DNA from: Macrotrachela quadricornifera
Taxonomy: Eukaryota > Rotifera > Eurotatoria > Philodinida > Philodinidae
DNA length: 64,000 bases
Direction: 5' to 3'
NCBI GenBank assembly: GCA_022393335.1
Contig: JAJEKB010021345.1
Span: 698,033-762,032 of the forward strand
In this document: piece by piece, positions 25,004 through 36,896 of the stretch
How the letters are laid out: the number at the start of each line of letters is the position of its first letter
How positions within the stretch are numbered: position 1 is the first letter of the stretch
Notes under the pieces: model-generated
Seen by the model: only the letters and a program-made list of their open reading frames with translations
Database searches by the model: none
Told to the model about the DNA's origin: nothing
Translations under genes and position numbers: made by a program

Positions 25004-27676
25004 CTATGGTGATAAATATGTCATTACTGATTCATCATCAAAATCATGTTCTCGATCAATTAAAATTCTTGAAATTGAACTATCTGTTGGTGCTTTTAAT
25101 AATCGGCTATTGAATGATTTTTGTAAAACTTCTTCAGAAAAAAATTGAGCCATATAAATACGCATTGGATCAATACCAAGAAGACTAACAAATAAACTGA
25201 TAATCTATTATTTTAAGAAGAGAAAACAAATTTCTTTGAGAAATTCAAAATTAATATTAAAAAAAAAAGAACCTTATCATGAATTTGTGAATTAATTCCA
25301 TGACAAAACATTTTTGATGCTGCAAGAATTGTAGCTGAACCAAGTAATAATGGATCACGTAATCGTTGAGTTACATTTTCCCTAATATTAAAATAAAATT
25401 TTTATTAAAACAAAAATAAGAGATAAAAAAATATATATCTGTTTCCTTTTTATACATTTGTATTTTATTTACTGTTGATAGTCCACTTTCTTTCTTTGCT
25501 AAAAGTTCAATAAGTGATGTCCATTGTAAATAAATATGAACAAGTAAAAGCATTGATGCATTATGTAAACGATTACTAATCATTTTTATTTCATTATCTA
25601 AATTATTTTTTTTATTTTTATTTTTAATAAAAATAAATAAACGAACTAAGATATCGAAGAAAATAAGATATAAACATATGTGGAGTATGTTGAGGAAATA
25701 CATGATCAATTGTTGTTAATATATGAACTTCAATTTCAATTAATTTATCACGATTTAATCTTGTTATTGATGTTAAATTTGGATCCATTCGTGAAAATTC
25801 ATGAAAATATTCAATTAAACGAGATGTATCAATTGGTTGATCCTAGAATAAATTTTCTTCTTTAAATCAATCTATACATAATTTAATATAAATATCCCAA
25901 TTCAAAAATATAAAAGATATTCAATATCATTAGGGTGAGATTGAGGATGATTACAAATAAATTTATTTGAATATAATTTTTTAAATAAATCAAATATTTT
26001 TCTTCTCGTCAAATCATATTAAACAATATTACAAATAAGACTCGATAGATTAGACGAATATCTCGAAGATGGCAATAGTTAATAATCTATGATTTTTCAC
26101 TAATGAAAAGAGATTAAGTTAGAACGTATTTTGATACAATATTATGTAAGATGAAAATGTTATTCAATCAATTATTGTTGAAAATTTTTTCAAAAAATAT
26201 ATAATAATACAATGTAATTTTCATTCTGATATGCGTGTTAGATATACTTTTTATTACATTTTCATTGAAATGACAAACTATAATAACAAAATGTGTGAAA
26301 AATCACATTATATCTTGAACTATGGCTTTGAACCTTCTCTAACTAACATGTATATCAAAATCAAAATTTCATTAGTATTACATTTGCACTATTATATATA
26401 TTTTTAAATTAAATAGCCTGTCCACAAGTAATGCACTTATCCAATTTTAACCTTCTGATTGTCATAACTCAATAGCATAAACTGATAGAGAGCTGAAATT
26501 TAAACTGCAGCACGATATATGATAGTCCTAATTTCACTAAAATTTTCATTTCATTTGATGGAATTCTGTCGAACTGGGAACAATAAGAAGTCGTGGTAAC
26601 GCACACATTCAAAAAGATTCTGTCCATCAGAGCCATCCAAAAACGCTCATATTTCTAAAAAATTTCTCGCTACGAACAAAATGCTAATATCTGTGTTTCA
26701 AGCTAAAACATTAGACCTGACGATGGTGGAATTCGTTTTTTCAAAGTCAGTTCCTACAAATAGTTGTCATCAAAATTGAGTACCTTAAAAAAGCGCATCT
26801 TTTTAAAGCTTTGACAGCAATAAAAGATGATCCATTGATTTCGAAGTATAGCTCAAACTTTCATAATACTACCGTTATCTTAAAAGATAAAATGGTATGC
26901 GAAATATGATAACAGACATCACAGTCCCTTTTCCATCATTTTTGCACAATGCATGGTTGTGTCTAGCAACTACCATTTCTTTGCATCATTCTGCAAAGCA
27001 TATGACATCTATCAGTAGGGTATATACGAAAATCGATAAGAAATTTTTTCAATGAGCATGTTCGCTTGCCTTATGTCCGAGAAATCTTCTACTCAAATTT
27101 GGCCACACTGATCCACCGTTAACTGGACAAGCTCTATACTAAACTAACTTTATTTTTTCCCTTAGATGACTTTTAAAATTAAAATCTTATGTTTATTTCT
27201 CATATATTTAATTTAGTAAATAAATTAACATACACAAATTTGTGTTGCAAGTTGAAAACAAGCAGTAGCAATAATATATTTATCTCGGAGACATTTTTCT
27301 TTTAATAATTCATATTGATTTTGTAAATTATTTGAATCATTATTAATTGAATTACATAATTTAATCATTGAATAAATTAAATATCTTCAAAAAAAATTCT
27401 TTATTTAAAATAAAATAAAATTTTAAAAATAAATTTAAGAGACTTATTTAATAATTCAATAGAAGTAAAAAATACATTATCATCAAGTTCAATTTGATAT
27501 GTTAACATATAGAAAAATGATGTCATTGTTTTATTACAAAACTAAATATTAAATTATTATAAAAAGACAAAAATTTCTTTATTTTTTTTCTTTACTGAAA
27601 ATGATCGACGACAATTTATTTTATAATCATTTTTACAATTTGTAATAAATAATTTTAAATATTCGCATTCAACCAT
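25004..27676 (-). CDS. CNTD1: CNTD1-like cyclin (meiotic crossover regulator family), 325 aa, seven exons
   Basis: Exons 27676-27596, 27541-27444, 27384-27234, 25842-25647, 25597-25456, 25381-25273 and 25204-25004. All phases agree and the join gives 325 codons plus stop, close to the about 330 aa of vertebrate CNTD1. The first cyclin box spans FFTSIELLNKYLIYSM, LRDKYIIATACFQLATQI and KLIEIEVHILTTIDHVFP. The second region, RLHNASMLLLVHIYLQW and LLLGSATILAASKMF then FVSLLGIDPMRI, follows CNTD1 order closely. CNTD1 (COSA-1 in C. elegans) marks crossover sites in meiosis with CDK2 and the HEI10/MSH4-MSH5 machinery. Exon 2 ends at an atypical donor (GTCTCT). Intron 3 is 1,391 bp, against 53-75 bp for the others. 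The gene is divergent from SPT5. Identity is from remembered family patterns, not a search. Confidence 0.72.
25843..27233. mobile_element. Oversized intron 3 of the CNTD1-like gene with a putative transposon insertion
   Basis: The intron starts GTATGT (27233, minus strand) and ends TCTAG (25843). From 26414 to 27136 it carries a block with inverted TA-bounded ends: TAGCCTGTCCA at the left and, inverted at the right, TAGAGCTTGTCCAGTTAA. The block is about 720 bp, more GC-rich than the surrounding intron, and has no ORF. The remaining 25843-26413 is AT-rich. It looks like a non-autonomous DNA transposon tolerated in an intron. Confidence 0.45.
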
Positions 27677-28025
27677 GTTGTAAAATTTCTTTTGATTTCT
27701 TTTTATTAAATTAAATTTAACGATTAAATTTCGCAGTTTTTATTAAAAGAATTTTTCTTCATCATTTATGCAAAATATTAAATTAAAATCGATTCTAGTG
27801 ATAGATGTCGCTAATTGATATTAGTCAGAATTTTCTATTTGATAAAAATTTTTAACGAATAGAAATAAATTGTTGTTCACTACATAAACTCAATTTTTTC
27901 CTTTTTTTTTATTCATTTACTCGGATTAACATATACGGGCAAGGTGAAATCTATGAATATTTTTCTTTTATTTTTATATATTAAACTTTTTTCTTGTATT
28001 TTATAGATTTTATTCATCAAAAAAA
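27677..28025. promoter_or_regulatory. 349-bp shared bidirectional promoter region (CNTD1-like / SPT5)
   Basis: The ATGs of the minus-strand CNTD1-like gene (27676) and plus-strand SPT5 (28026) face away from each other with only this stretch between. It must hold both promoters and 5' UTRs. No TATA box is convincing on either strand. It is AT-rich with T-runs. Confidence 0.6.
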
Positions 28026-31000
28026 ATGAGCGTTAACGATGATGTACGTTATTATTAACTAAAAATATTGATTTTGATTTATTTTTTGTGTTTATTAGCG
28101 TAATGATATGAAAAAAGGAAAATTAAAAAAGCCAAAAACATTAGATGATGATGATGATGAAGAAGAAGAAGTAGCGCAAAATGAAGATGGAGAAGAAGAC
28201 GACGACGAAGAAGAAGAGGTTATATTTACATATAATTTAATTTAGTAAATAAAATAAATTTTTATTTCTTTTTAGGACGAAGAAGATGATGAAGAAGATG
28301 AGGAGGTTAATATTTTCTTTTATAAATAAAAAGAAAACTTTGGAAATCATTATTTAGGATGATGAAGAAAGTACAAATAAAAGAAAAAAAGGAGGTCATC
28401 AACAAAATCGAAAGAAAAGAAAAATATCTGGAAAAATTTTTATTAGTGATCAAGCTGGTTTGTTATTTATTATTTTATAATAAATAAAAGAAATTAATTT
28501 AATCTTTTTTTGTTTTTATAGATGTTGATGAAGAGGAAGATGACGATGATGAAGAAGATGCACCGGAAGAAGGTTTTGTTGAACAATCAGATGATACAAC
28601 AGCAGCAGATATTTATGCAGGTGTTCGACCTAAATTTCCTATTGCTGAAGAGTTTGTTAAATTATTATTTTTATGAAAATGAATTTAACTTTTTTTTATT
28701 TTCTATTTAGTGAAATGGATCCAGTTGAAATGGAAAAATATTTAAAAGAACGTTATGGTCGAAAAAGTCGAGTAATGGGTGATGATGATGAATATGAAGA
28801 TGATCAAATTCAAGATGAAATAGCACAACAAAGTTTATTACCCGATGTTGAATCACCAAATCTTTGGCCTGTTAAATGTCGAATGGGAGAAGAAAAGCAA
28901 ACAGCTTTATTATTAATGAGAAAATATCTTGCTTTAGAAAATAATGAAAAGGTAGAAAATAAAAATTAATTTATTAATTAATAAAACAAACATAAGTAAA
29001 TTTAGGCATTACAAATAAAATCAGTTGTTGTAAAAGAAGGTGATCGAGGTTATATTTATATTGAAGCATTTAAATCAAATCATGTTAAAGCAGCATGTGA
29101 AGATATTCGGTCATTAAATGTTACAAGTCTTCAAATGGTACCAATTAAAGGAATGACTGATATACTTCGTGTTGTTAAAACAACATATGGAATAGCAAAA
29201 GGTTCATGGGTAAGAGTTAAACGTGGAGTATATCGAGATGATTTAGCTAAAGTTGAAAATTGTGATACCGTACAAAATATGGTTACACTTAAATTAATTC
29301 CAAGAATTGATTATACAAAAAAACGTGGTGGACCTCGTGGAGCATCAAATGATCAAAGTGATATTGTACCTGAATCACATCAACCATTTAAGAAAAAAAA
29401 TCGTTTTGTTTTTAAACGACCACCAGCAAAATTATTTGATGAAACAGCTGTAGAGTAAGAAAAAAAATAGAAAATAAAATAAAAATTTTATATTATATTT
29501 TATTCTTTTTTGTTTATTTTTAGAGCGGCAGGTGGACAAATTAGAAAAGAACTTGAATATAAAACTTTTGAAGGAGGAAAATTTGATGAAAAAGGTTTTC
29601 TTATTAAAAATTTTCCAATTCATGCTGTTGTAAGTTATAGAAAAATATTTGAAAATTATTTTTTAACAATAGAATATTCAATTAATTCAAATAATTTTTT
29701 ATTTTAAAGAATAACTAGATAATAAATTATAGATAGTCATTTAATATAGTATATATATATATATTCTGAAATATGCCTTTCATTGATCTTCTCTTGGGAT
29801 TCTAAACTCTAAAATAAGATTTTGAAATTCTATTGTTAAAAAATAATTTCTAATATAATAATACATGATTTAACAAAATTAAATTTTAGTCAGCAGATGG
29901 AATAACACCAACAATAAGTGAATTAGATAAATTTGAAGAAACAATTGAAGGTCCTGAAAGCAATGTATCGATAAATAAAAAAACATCAAAAAATGATTTA
30001 TTATCATTTGCACCTGGTGATCATGTTGAAGTATGTGAAGGTGAATTAATAAATTTACAAGGTACAATTGTTGGTATTGATGGTGATTCAATTCGAATAT
30101 TACCAAAACATGAAGCATTAAAAGATGAAATTCCATTTAAAGCAAATGAATTAAGAAAATNNNNNNNNNNAAACAGTTAGAATTTCTCAAGGACCTTATA
30201 AAGGTTATGTTGGAATTGTTAAAGATGCAACAGAATCAACATGTAAAATTGAACTTCATGCTAAATGTCAAACAATTACTGTTGATAGAAATCGAATTGT
30301 AACAACAACGTATGTTATCTCTTCATCTACTTTTATTCATTTTAATTTTTTAACAAAATTAATTTAAAATTATTGTATTTATTTAGAAATATTTCACGTC
30401 AACCAGGTGAAATGTCTCATTATTTTCAAACACCACTTCATGGTTCTCAAACACCATCTTATGCTGCATTTGGTTCACGTACACCAATGATTGGAAATCA
30501 AACACCAATGCATGATGGATCACGAACACCTCATTATGGAAATATGGTTTATAAAAGATTTTATTTAAATAAATATATATTCTTTTTTCTATTTTAGACG
30601 CCTCGTCATGATGGTTCAATGACTCCACATGCTCATGGTGGTGCATCAGCTTGGGATCCAACATATGCAACAACACCTAGGTGAGATTGATTTATTTTTT
30701 TTTAGTCTTTTAATATTAAAATCTTTTATAATTAAATATAGAGTTGATTATGATGATGATGATGGACCATCATCATTTGCAACATTAAATCCAACAACAC
30801 CATCATACAGTCATTTAGCAGATACATTAGCAAGTGGTCTTGGAAATTCAAATACATCAACATCATCAATGTCAAATTCATCATCAACAATGACATCAAA
30901 TGTTGGTTCATTACTTAATTCAACAAGTGGTTCAACAAATATATCTTCAAATATGTCAACAAATGCTTATTCATCATATTCAAATCATTCAGCACCATCA

Positions 31001-31732
31001 CCAGCTATGCAAATGGATTATCAACGTAAAATATATTTTTACGAATAAAATAAAATATTTATTTTTTTTTATCTTGCATAAAGCATATAGTACTCATATT
31101 CCAACACCAGGTGCAGCAGGTGGTAATTTTTCATCATCATCAAATAATAATTTATCATCTGATCAATCATCATCTGGAAATTATGTTTATTCTCCATCAA
31201 TAAATATAACACCAGTAACACCAAGTGCACAATATGCACCAATGTCAACATCATTAGATTTTGATTCAATATCAAATAATGATTGGCATGCAGAAGGTTT
31301 ATATGTTCGAATAAAAGTTCAAAATGAAGATGAATCAATTCGTACTGGAATGATTGGAATTATTCAAAGTATATCTGTAAGTTTTATTATTTAATAAAAT
31401 AAATTAATTTTTTTGTTCTTTTTTTATTTGAAGAATGGAGTTTGTACTGTACATTTTCCACAACAAGATCGTCGTGTTGTTGTTCCACTTGATCATATGG
31501 AACCAGTTACACCAAAACAAAATGATAAAGTTAGTTGATTATTATTTATTTTTCTTTTTTTGTAATAAATTTATTTATTTTAAAGATTTATGTTATTGGT
31601 GGAGATAGTAAAGGTGCATCAGGCGATTTACTTTCAGTTGATAATCAAGATGGTGTTGTTCAACTTCATGGAAATATTTCAGATGATGATATATCATTAA
31701 TTAATCTGAAATATTTATGCAAATGCTTCTAA
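28026..31732 (+). CDS. SUPT5H: Transcription elongation factor SPT5 (DSIF large subunit), interrupted by an assembly gap
   Basis: Exons 28026-28043, 28099-28218, 28276-28305, 28358-28457, 28522-28651, 28711-28951, 29006-29454, 29524-29629, 29890-30160, [Ns], 30171-30309, 30387-30546, 30598-30680, 30742-31025, 31084-31376, 31434-31529, 31586-31732. Order: acidic Asp/Glu N-terminus; NGN domain starting [20 protein letters not shown] (binds SPT4); KOW domains ([39 protein letters not shown]); after the gap a KOW ([18 protein letters not shown]); then the C-terminal repeat region rich in SRTP/QTP ([16 protein letters not shown]), target of CDK9; and terminal KOW-like domains. About 887 residues are visible, against about 1,090 in animals. 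It acts with SPT4 on RNA polymerase II for pausing and processive elongation. Confidence 0.95.
30161..30170. other. Assembly gap (10 N) inside SPT5
   Basis: Ten Ns join sequence ending at the ELRK(Y) position after the second KOW to sequence starting at TVRISQ of a late KOW. In animal SPT5 roughly 200 residues with further KOW domains lie between these points, so the real gap is about 600 bp of coding sequence plus introns, not 10 bp. Confidence 0.9.
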
Positions 31733-32048
31733 CTTTTCACTTTATGTGTATGTGCCGACAAGGGCTCATCCGCTCATTTTCTTTTTTTGTTGCGTATATA
31801 TATGTATTTAAAGAAGAAAAAGAAAAATTGAATTAAAATAGCAAAAATCGTTTTTGTAAATCAATTTTATGAATACGATAATTACATTTGAAAAAAAAAA
31901 AACAAAGATTATATTCTTCATTTTGTTTTTGTTTTTGTATTTTTCTTTTCCTTAAGGGTAAGCTAATTATAAATGAGATTTTATTCATCACAAAAAATAA
32001 ATCAAATAAATTTCAACTGAAGTCTTGAGAATATATCATTTTAGAGAT
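31733..32048. other. SPT5 3' UTR and EEP-gene promoter region
   Basis: Short intergenic stretch between the SPT5 stop and the next ATG in the same orientation. From about 31795 on it is duplicated, with the 5' part of the next gene, at 36897-37152. Confidence 0.6.
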
Positions 32049-32918
32049 ATGTCATCGAATTTATCAGTAAATTCATCAAATATTTTATCAGTATGTACAT
32101 TTAATGTACTTGCACCATGTTATAAACGTTTATCATCTGAAGATGATCGTGAAAGTTTATATGAATCAATGTGGAAATCACGTCATTTATCAATAATAAA
32201 TATTCTTCAATCACTTCAAATACATTTAATTTGTTTACAAGAATTTTGGTTAAGTGAACCATTATTTATTGAATTATATAAATCACATCTTTCATCACAA
32301 TATTCATTTTATTATGTACAAAGAACAGATAATCTCGATGATGGTTTAGCTATACTTATTGATAAAAAATATATAAAAGTTATTGATAAATATGATCTTA
32401 TTTTAAATGATGTTGGTAATCGTGTTGGACTTTTACTTAATATTGATTACAATGGAAAATGTTTACTTTTAGTAAATATACATTTAACATTTCCACATAA
32501 TTCATTTGATCAACGTTTAAGATTACAACAAATAAAAAAATTCCTTCAATTAATTAATGAATATAAAGTAAAAAATAATCTTATCAATAAATGTTCAACA
32601 ATTCTTTGTGGAGATTTTAATGAATCATCTGAGAATGATCCTGTTTATGATTTATTAATAAAAGAATTTCAATCATCTTATTTTGTAATTCATGGTAAAG
32701 AACCAAAAGTAACTCATTTAACACATCGGGACGAACAATTAGGTGTAGATTTTATTTTTTATCAGTCAAATATTTTTCAACCAATTTCAAGTGAATTAAT
32801 TCCACAAGGTTGTGATCATAAGAAATGGAATGATAATAGTAAATGGACATTAAGTGATCATCGTGCTATTCTTACTACATTTAAATATCAAGAGAATCAA
32901 GAAAAAATCGACTTATAA
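32049..32918 (+). CDS. Endonuclease/exonuclease/phosphatase (EEP, DNase I-like) family protein, 289 aa
   Basis: Intronless; first in-frame ATG at 32049. The family's catalytic set is complete: N19 (CTFNVLAP), E65 (CLQEFW), H145 (VNIHLTFPH), D189 and N191 (ILCGDFNE), D234 (GVDFIFY), and D270-H271 (LSDHRAI). These coordinate Mg2+ for phosphodiester hydrolysis. TFNVLAPCYKRL, with GNRVGLLL and the spacing of later blocks, resembles CCR4/nocturnin relatives and in particular a plant group of EEP proteins, though no EF-hands are present here. The substrate (RNA, DNA, lipid or inositol phosphate) is not determined. No signal peptide. A truncated duplicate lies at 37153. Confidence 0.85.
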   Translation: MSSNLSVNSSNILSVCTFNVLAPCYKRLSSEDDRESLYESMWKSRHLSIINILQSLQIHLICLQEFWLSEPLFIELYKSHLSSQYSFYYVQRTDNLDDGLAILIDKKYIKVIDKYDLILNDVGNRVGLLLNIDYNGKCLLLVNIHLTFPHNSFDQRLRLQQIKKFLQLINEYKVKNNLINKCSTILCGDFNESSENDPVYDLLIKEFQSSYFVIHGKEPKVTHLTHRDEQLGVDFIFYQSNIFQPISSELIPQGCDHKKWNDNSKWTLSDHRAILTTFKYQENQEKIDL

Positions 32919-33284
32919 TAATTTTATTTCTCATTTTCAAAAATGAAAAAATCTGTTTTATTGTTGTCTTTATTTTCTTTTCATTAGTAAAATATTATTA
33001 AAATTAAAAGATATTTCTTTCTTACAAGTAATAGCAAATGTAATATTGCTCATTGGTGATATCTAAATTTATGCTTTTTTTTCAATATTATAAATCAAAA
33101 ATGTTCCAATTTATTTTATATTATAACAAGATAACTGACACGGATATTTTTTACAAGGAAATACTGAATTCAAACTGTCTATTTATACATAACTAGGGGA
33201 GGTACCCACTGAAAAGAGAATATGGTTAAAATCTTGCATTTTCCACCCGACTTTTTCTACTGTACATAACACGTCATTTGCAGG
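32919..33284. other. Intergenic downstream of the EEP gene
   Basis: AT-rich until about 33190, where base composition changes abruptly to GC-richer DNA beginning CTAGGGGAGGTACC. That point is a likely boundary of inserted repetitive DNA. Confidence 0.4.
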
Positions 33285-33515
33285 ACTGTTTCCTGCTGTG
33301 GGTGAGCTATCTGCAACAGAATTTTTCCCGTCACACCTGAAACCTCTAGGACGGGACTTTTACCGGTATGCGTCAGGCATCTTAAACAGGATTGTTCCTG
33401 CTATGCGTTAGGTATTCGCCATATAACTCTTCTCGCCGTGCGTGGGGTATCTTTCACACAGCTTTTCCCGCCGTGCATCAGGCACCTTCAATGGGATTCT
33501 TCTCATCGGGCTCAA
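33285..33515. repeat. Degenerate tandem repeat, unit about 45 bp
   Basis: Five diverged copies of a unit reading roughly CCCGCCGTGCGTCAGGCATC followed by a short AACAGGATT-like stretch. The composition is much GC-richer than the flanks. No coding frame survives through it. Confidence 0.55.
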
Positions 33516-33617
33516 GGTGACATCCTCATTCGCATCCACTTTGGACACGATCAATCTCAAAATTGTGTTGAACTGTGTCATTTGATTAGAAAGTGAGTAA
33601 AATCACAGCCTCTTACG

Positions 33618-34175
33618 ACTTGGATGAAGTTTCACGCACGCCTTCCTTTCTCACCCCCCAATCACTCTGCCGACTTTCCTTAGCGCATTCAAGAAACTGA
33701 TGCAGATAGTTCCGTGACGTTATCTCTCACGATGACTAAATACATAGCGAACAGACTCATCAGAATCTCGATCTATATTGATCGAGATGATATTTCACCC
33801 AGCCCCTTCCACGCACTCCGTTTGATGATTCCAATCTCAAGATGACTTTCCTCGGGAGCTAAGGAAGTAGTGTGGAAACTTTGGTGATGCTAGCTATCAC
33901 ACAAACTGACTCCAAACCTCCGATTTTCACATTTAGACCAAAGAACCATCGATATGACATGATTAATCTTGGAATCATAACAAATTCGCGAAATTTCTGA
34001 AAAATCCATCCACATCTCATTGCCATATGACTTGGGTGAAATTTCACCCTCACATCCACATCTCACACTCGGTGGGTGATCTCGCTATGACCTACCCCCG
34101 GGCCTGGGGATGCATCATCGAAAGTTTGGTGATGCTAGCTAGTACAGGGACCGAATGCATAACGAACAGACAGGC
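33618..34175. repeat. Three diverged copies of an about 140-bp unit
   Basis: Copies at about 33618-33755, 33780-33910 and 34028-34170. Shared features are ACTTGGRTGAARTTTCACSC near the start, TTTGGTGATGCTAGCTA in the second and third copies, and ACATAGCGAACAGAC or a close variant at the end. Probably a satellite-like part of a decayed element. It ends in a CACACA microsatellite at about 34173-34190. Confidence 0.5.
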
Positions 34176-34218
34176 ACACACACACAGACATTCTTCTTTA
34201 AATATATAAATTTGAAAA

Positions 34219-34848
34219 TTAACGAGGGAACCTCTCCAACTGCCAAATCGCTTTTTGACCGTGTATATGTTCAAACTATAGACCTCAGCGAGTTATTAAA
34301 AATCTTCAAAGGTTTAGTTTTCTGGGCCTTTATTCCAGAGATATCGAAGTTTTACTATATTTTTTAACAAAACACCGTGGCCCCACTCAGAGTTCACCGA
34401 AAATTCGACTTTCGACTTGAAACTTTGTAGAAATAAAGATCTCTATGAGTTTAGCTTACTCTGAAAGTTTCAAATTTTTTGGTTGCTCCTATTTTAAAAT
34501 ATGAACATTAAACGTTTTCATTTTGTGCTATACTTGTAGTTTAAAAAGTTAGATGTTCATATTTTAAGACAGGAGCAACCAAAAAATTTAAAACTTTCAG
34601 AATAAACTAAGCTCATAGAGATCTTTATTTCTACAAATTTTAAAGTCGAAATTCGAAAGTCGAGTTTTCGATGAACTCTGAGTGAGACCACGGTGTTTTG
34701 TTAGAAAATATAGTAAAACTTCGATATCTCTGGAATAAAGGCCCAGAAAACCAAACCTTTGAAGATTTTTAATAACTCGCTGAGGTCTATAGTTTGAACA
34801 TATGCACGAGTAAAAAGCGATTTGATAGTTAGGGAGGTTCCCTCGTAA
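34219..34848. repeat. Long hairpin element (arms about 290-300 bp, loop about 40 bp)
   Basis: TTAACGAGGGAACCTCTCCA at 34217 returns inverted as GGGAGGTTCCCTCGTAAGA, ending at about 34851. Long matching blocks include AACAAAACACCGTGG/CCACGGTGTTTTGTT and CTCTGGAATAAAGGCCCAGA. Arms reach to about 34510 and resume at about 34550. A related, shorter and decayed copy sits at 37331-37575. Confidence 0.85.
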
Positions 34849-34998
34849 GATAGTTATGCAAATTTAGCAGAAATTTTCAAAAATAAAATAGATATTCTTA
34901 TCTCGTAAAATAGTTTACCGCATATTGAATTTAACATTGATTTACTTTAAGCTTTTGATCTTGAGTTTTTACAAGAATGGCTTCATTTTTATCGTGAG

Positions 34999-35714
34999 GC
35001 ATTGTAATTGGCTTTAATGAATTAATAAATCACGAAGGAGATCGAAAGGTAACTGATCATCTGCTAACAATGATTAAAATGGATGCCAAAATTCCCAATA
35101 CTTTGATTTATGACGCTGCTTGTAGTTTAAAAGTATTTTGGAATAGAAACTACGGCGGTATTCATTTAAAAGAAACGCCAGCAAGTAAAATTTTATTCAA
35201 TACTCGCTCAGCTGTCGATAGTTTTCATCGAAAAAGTTATATGCGTCCGATGTGCAACACGATTACCAATCCAGATTGTGCTCTTAATGAAAATGATGAA
35301 ATATACAAAGATATCAATACTGGTATCATAGAACAATCATTTCGTTATCTGTCAGACTTTAAACTATCACTTCGTCGGTTAACATTACCCACGTCTACCC
35401 TGTTCAGTTTCATATTGTTACATTTGTGGAATAGTCGACAAACAAAAATTTCATCTGACTCGTATGGTTTAGCATCGAAATTTATTGGTAAGAAAATCAG
35501 AACTATGTTTCTTACATATTGCATTTTCGAAACAACTGAAGCTGGATATAAAGAAATTTCGGAAGAACTAATGGATGTTGATAATACAGAAACAGAGGGT
35601 ATACAAGATGACAATGAACCACAATCAGATAATGCAAGTCTTGAGCAATTAAACTATGATTGTTTTGTCAAATTAAATCAATATGAGTGGGATCTATCCG
35701 ATAAAGATTTATAA
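34999..35714 (+). pseudogene. KDZ-superfamily-like transposase, 3' fragment
   Basis: The frame is open from 34999, directly after a TGA, to a stop at 35714; the only ATG-initiated part is 35070-35714 (214 aa). It carries GIVIGFNELINHEG, LIYDAACSLK, AVDSFHRKSY and INTGIIEQSFRYLS, in the order and spacing of the YDxAC-L, D-FH and NT--xEQ blocks of Kyakuja/Dileera/Zisupton (KDZ) DDE transposases. The N-terminal two thirds with the first catalytic Asp and the zinc-binding parts are missing. The C-terminus is acidic (DNTETEGIQDDNEPQSDN). Family assignment is by pattern only. Confidence 0.55.
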
Positions 35715-36896
35715 TGAGTATAGTCAACAATTGAATTGAAATTAGTAAGCATTTCAAACTGCTTTTAAATGATCACTAAAACATTTTGATTTAAGAAACG
35801 ATAACATATCTGCTAGTATTTATCGAGTTAAAATATAACTATCCTCGTTATTGTTTCATAAAATGTAAGCAAAAAACAACCTCTTCTTAAGTCTCTATAA
35901 AATTTATTGAAATATGTGAGGAAAATTATAAGACAATATCTAATGTGAGCAATCAGAAACATATATATATATATGACAGCTTCTATTTCATAAACTACTG
36001 ATTGTTGTATTCTTGTCATTTTAGTAGTTTGTCACAATTCTATTTTTGATACAACTACACATTTACAATAATTCATATGGCAATGAAAACATAAACACTT
36101 TGTCTGACAACTTTTTTTATATAATATTGTGTATTGATTTAAGTCAGATAAACTGACTGACTTTTTTAATGGCATATTCTTCTTATATTCTTGTGTATAA
36201 ACTCTTTCAACTTATCTTCTAATATATATCTACATACCATACTACTTCGAATTAATAACTGCATGAGATATTCAACGAATGTATCCAACACCTAGTGCGA
36301 AAAATCCAAGATCCACTCACTTTGGCAGATCATACTATTACAATATCATCCAGTTCAAATGCAACTAGATCTTGTTTTCGTTTTAATTGTCACAAACTTC
36401 TAAAAAAACAAAATCCTTTAAAAATCGTCATTCTGTTACATCATTCACTGCTCTGATGATATCTCCCATATTTAAAATTAACAAGTCATATGATGATGCT
36501 AGGTCTCACCGTATTTAGCATAATAAAAATATTTGAAAGACTTTTTTTGCTTTTCGAATAAGAATTTGTTTGTACAGTCTTGGTACAGCTTTCGGCAGCG
36601 CATCTTTTCAGAAAAAAATTAAAATATTGTCACTTTCTCAAGCCGAGATATCTGCATGATGAAAAAGTTTCACAAATATTTTTATTATTCTAAATATAGT
36701 AGAAAATTGCACTCTTATGTGACGTATTCGTTTCAAGTACCGAGAACATCATCAGACCAACCCAATAGCGATTTATTCAGACAGCTTTTATAGAACTTTT
36801 CAAAGCGCATCTTTTAAGAAAAAAAATCAAAAGTACATCATTCATCTGTGATGAGATATCTGCAAAATACTGAATGTTACAATATTTATTCCGCAC
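35715..36896. other. Intergenic, nothing recognised
   Basis: AT-rich DNA between the transposase fragment and the duplicated EEP 5' region. No gene, hairpin or tandem array is supported. Confidence 0.45.

Noticed and set aside
30383..30676. Minus-strand ORFs opposite SPT5 (also 29879-30136 and 31069-31338)
   Set aside because: His/Leu-rich shadows of SPT5 coding exons.
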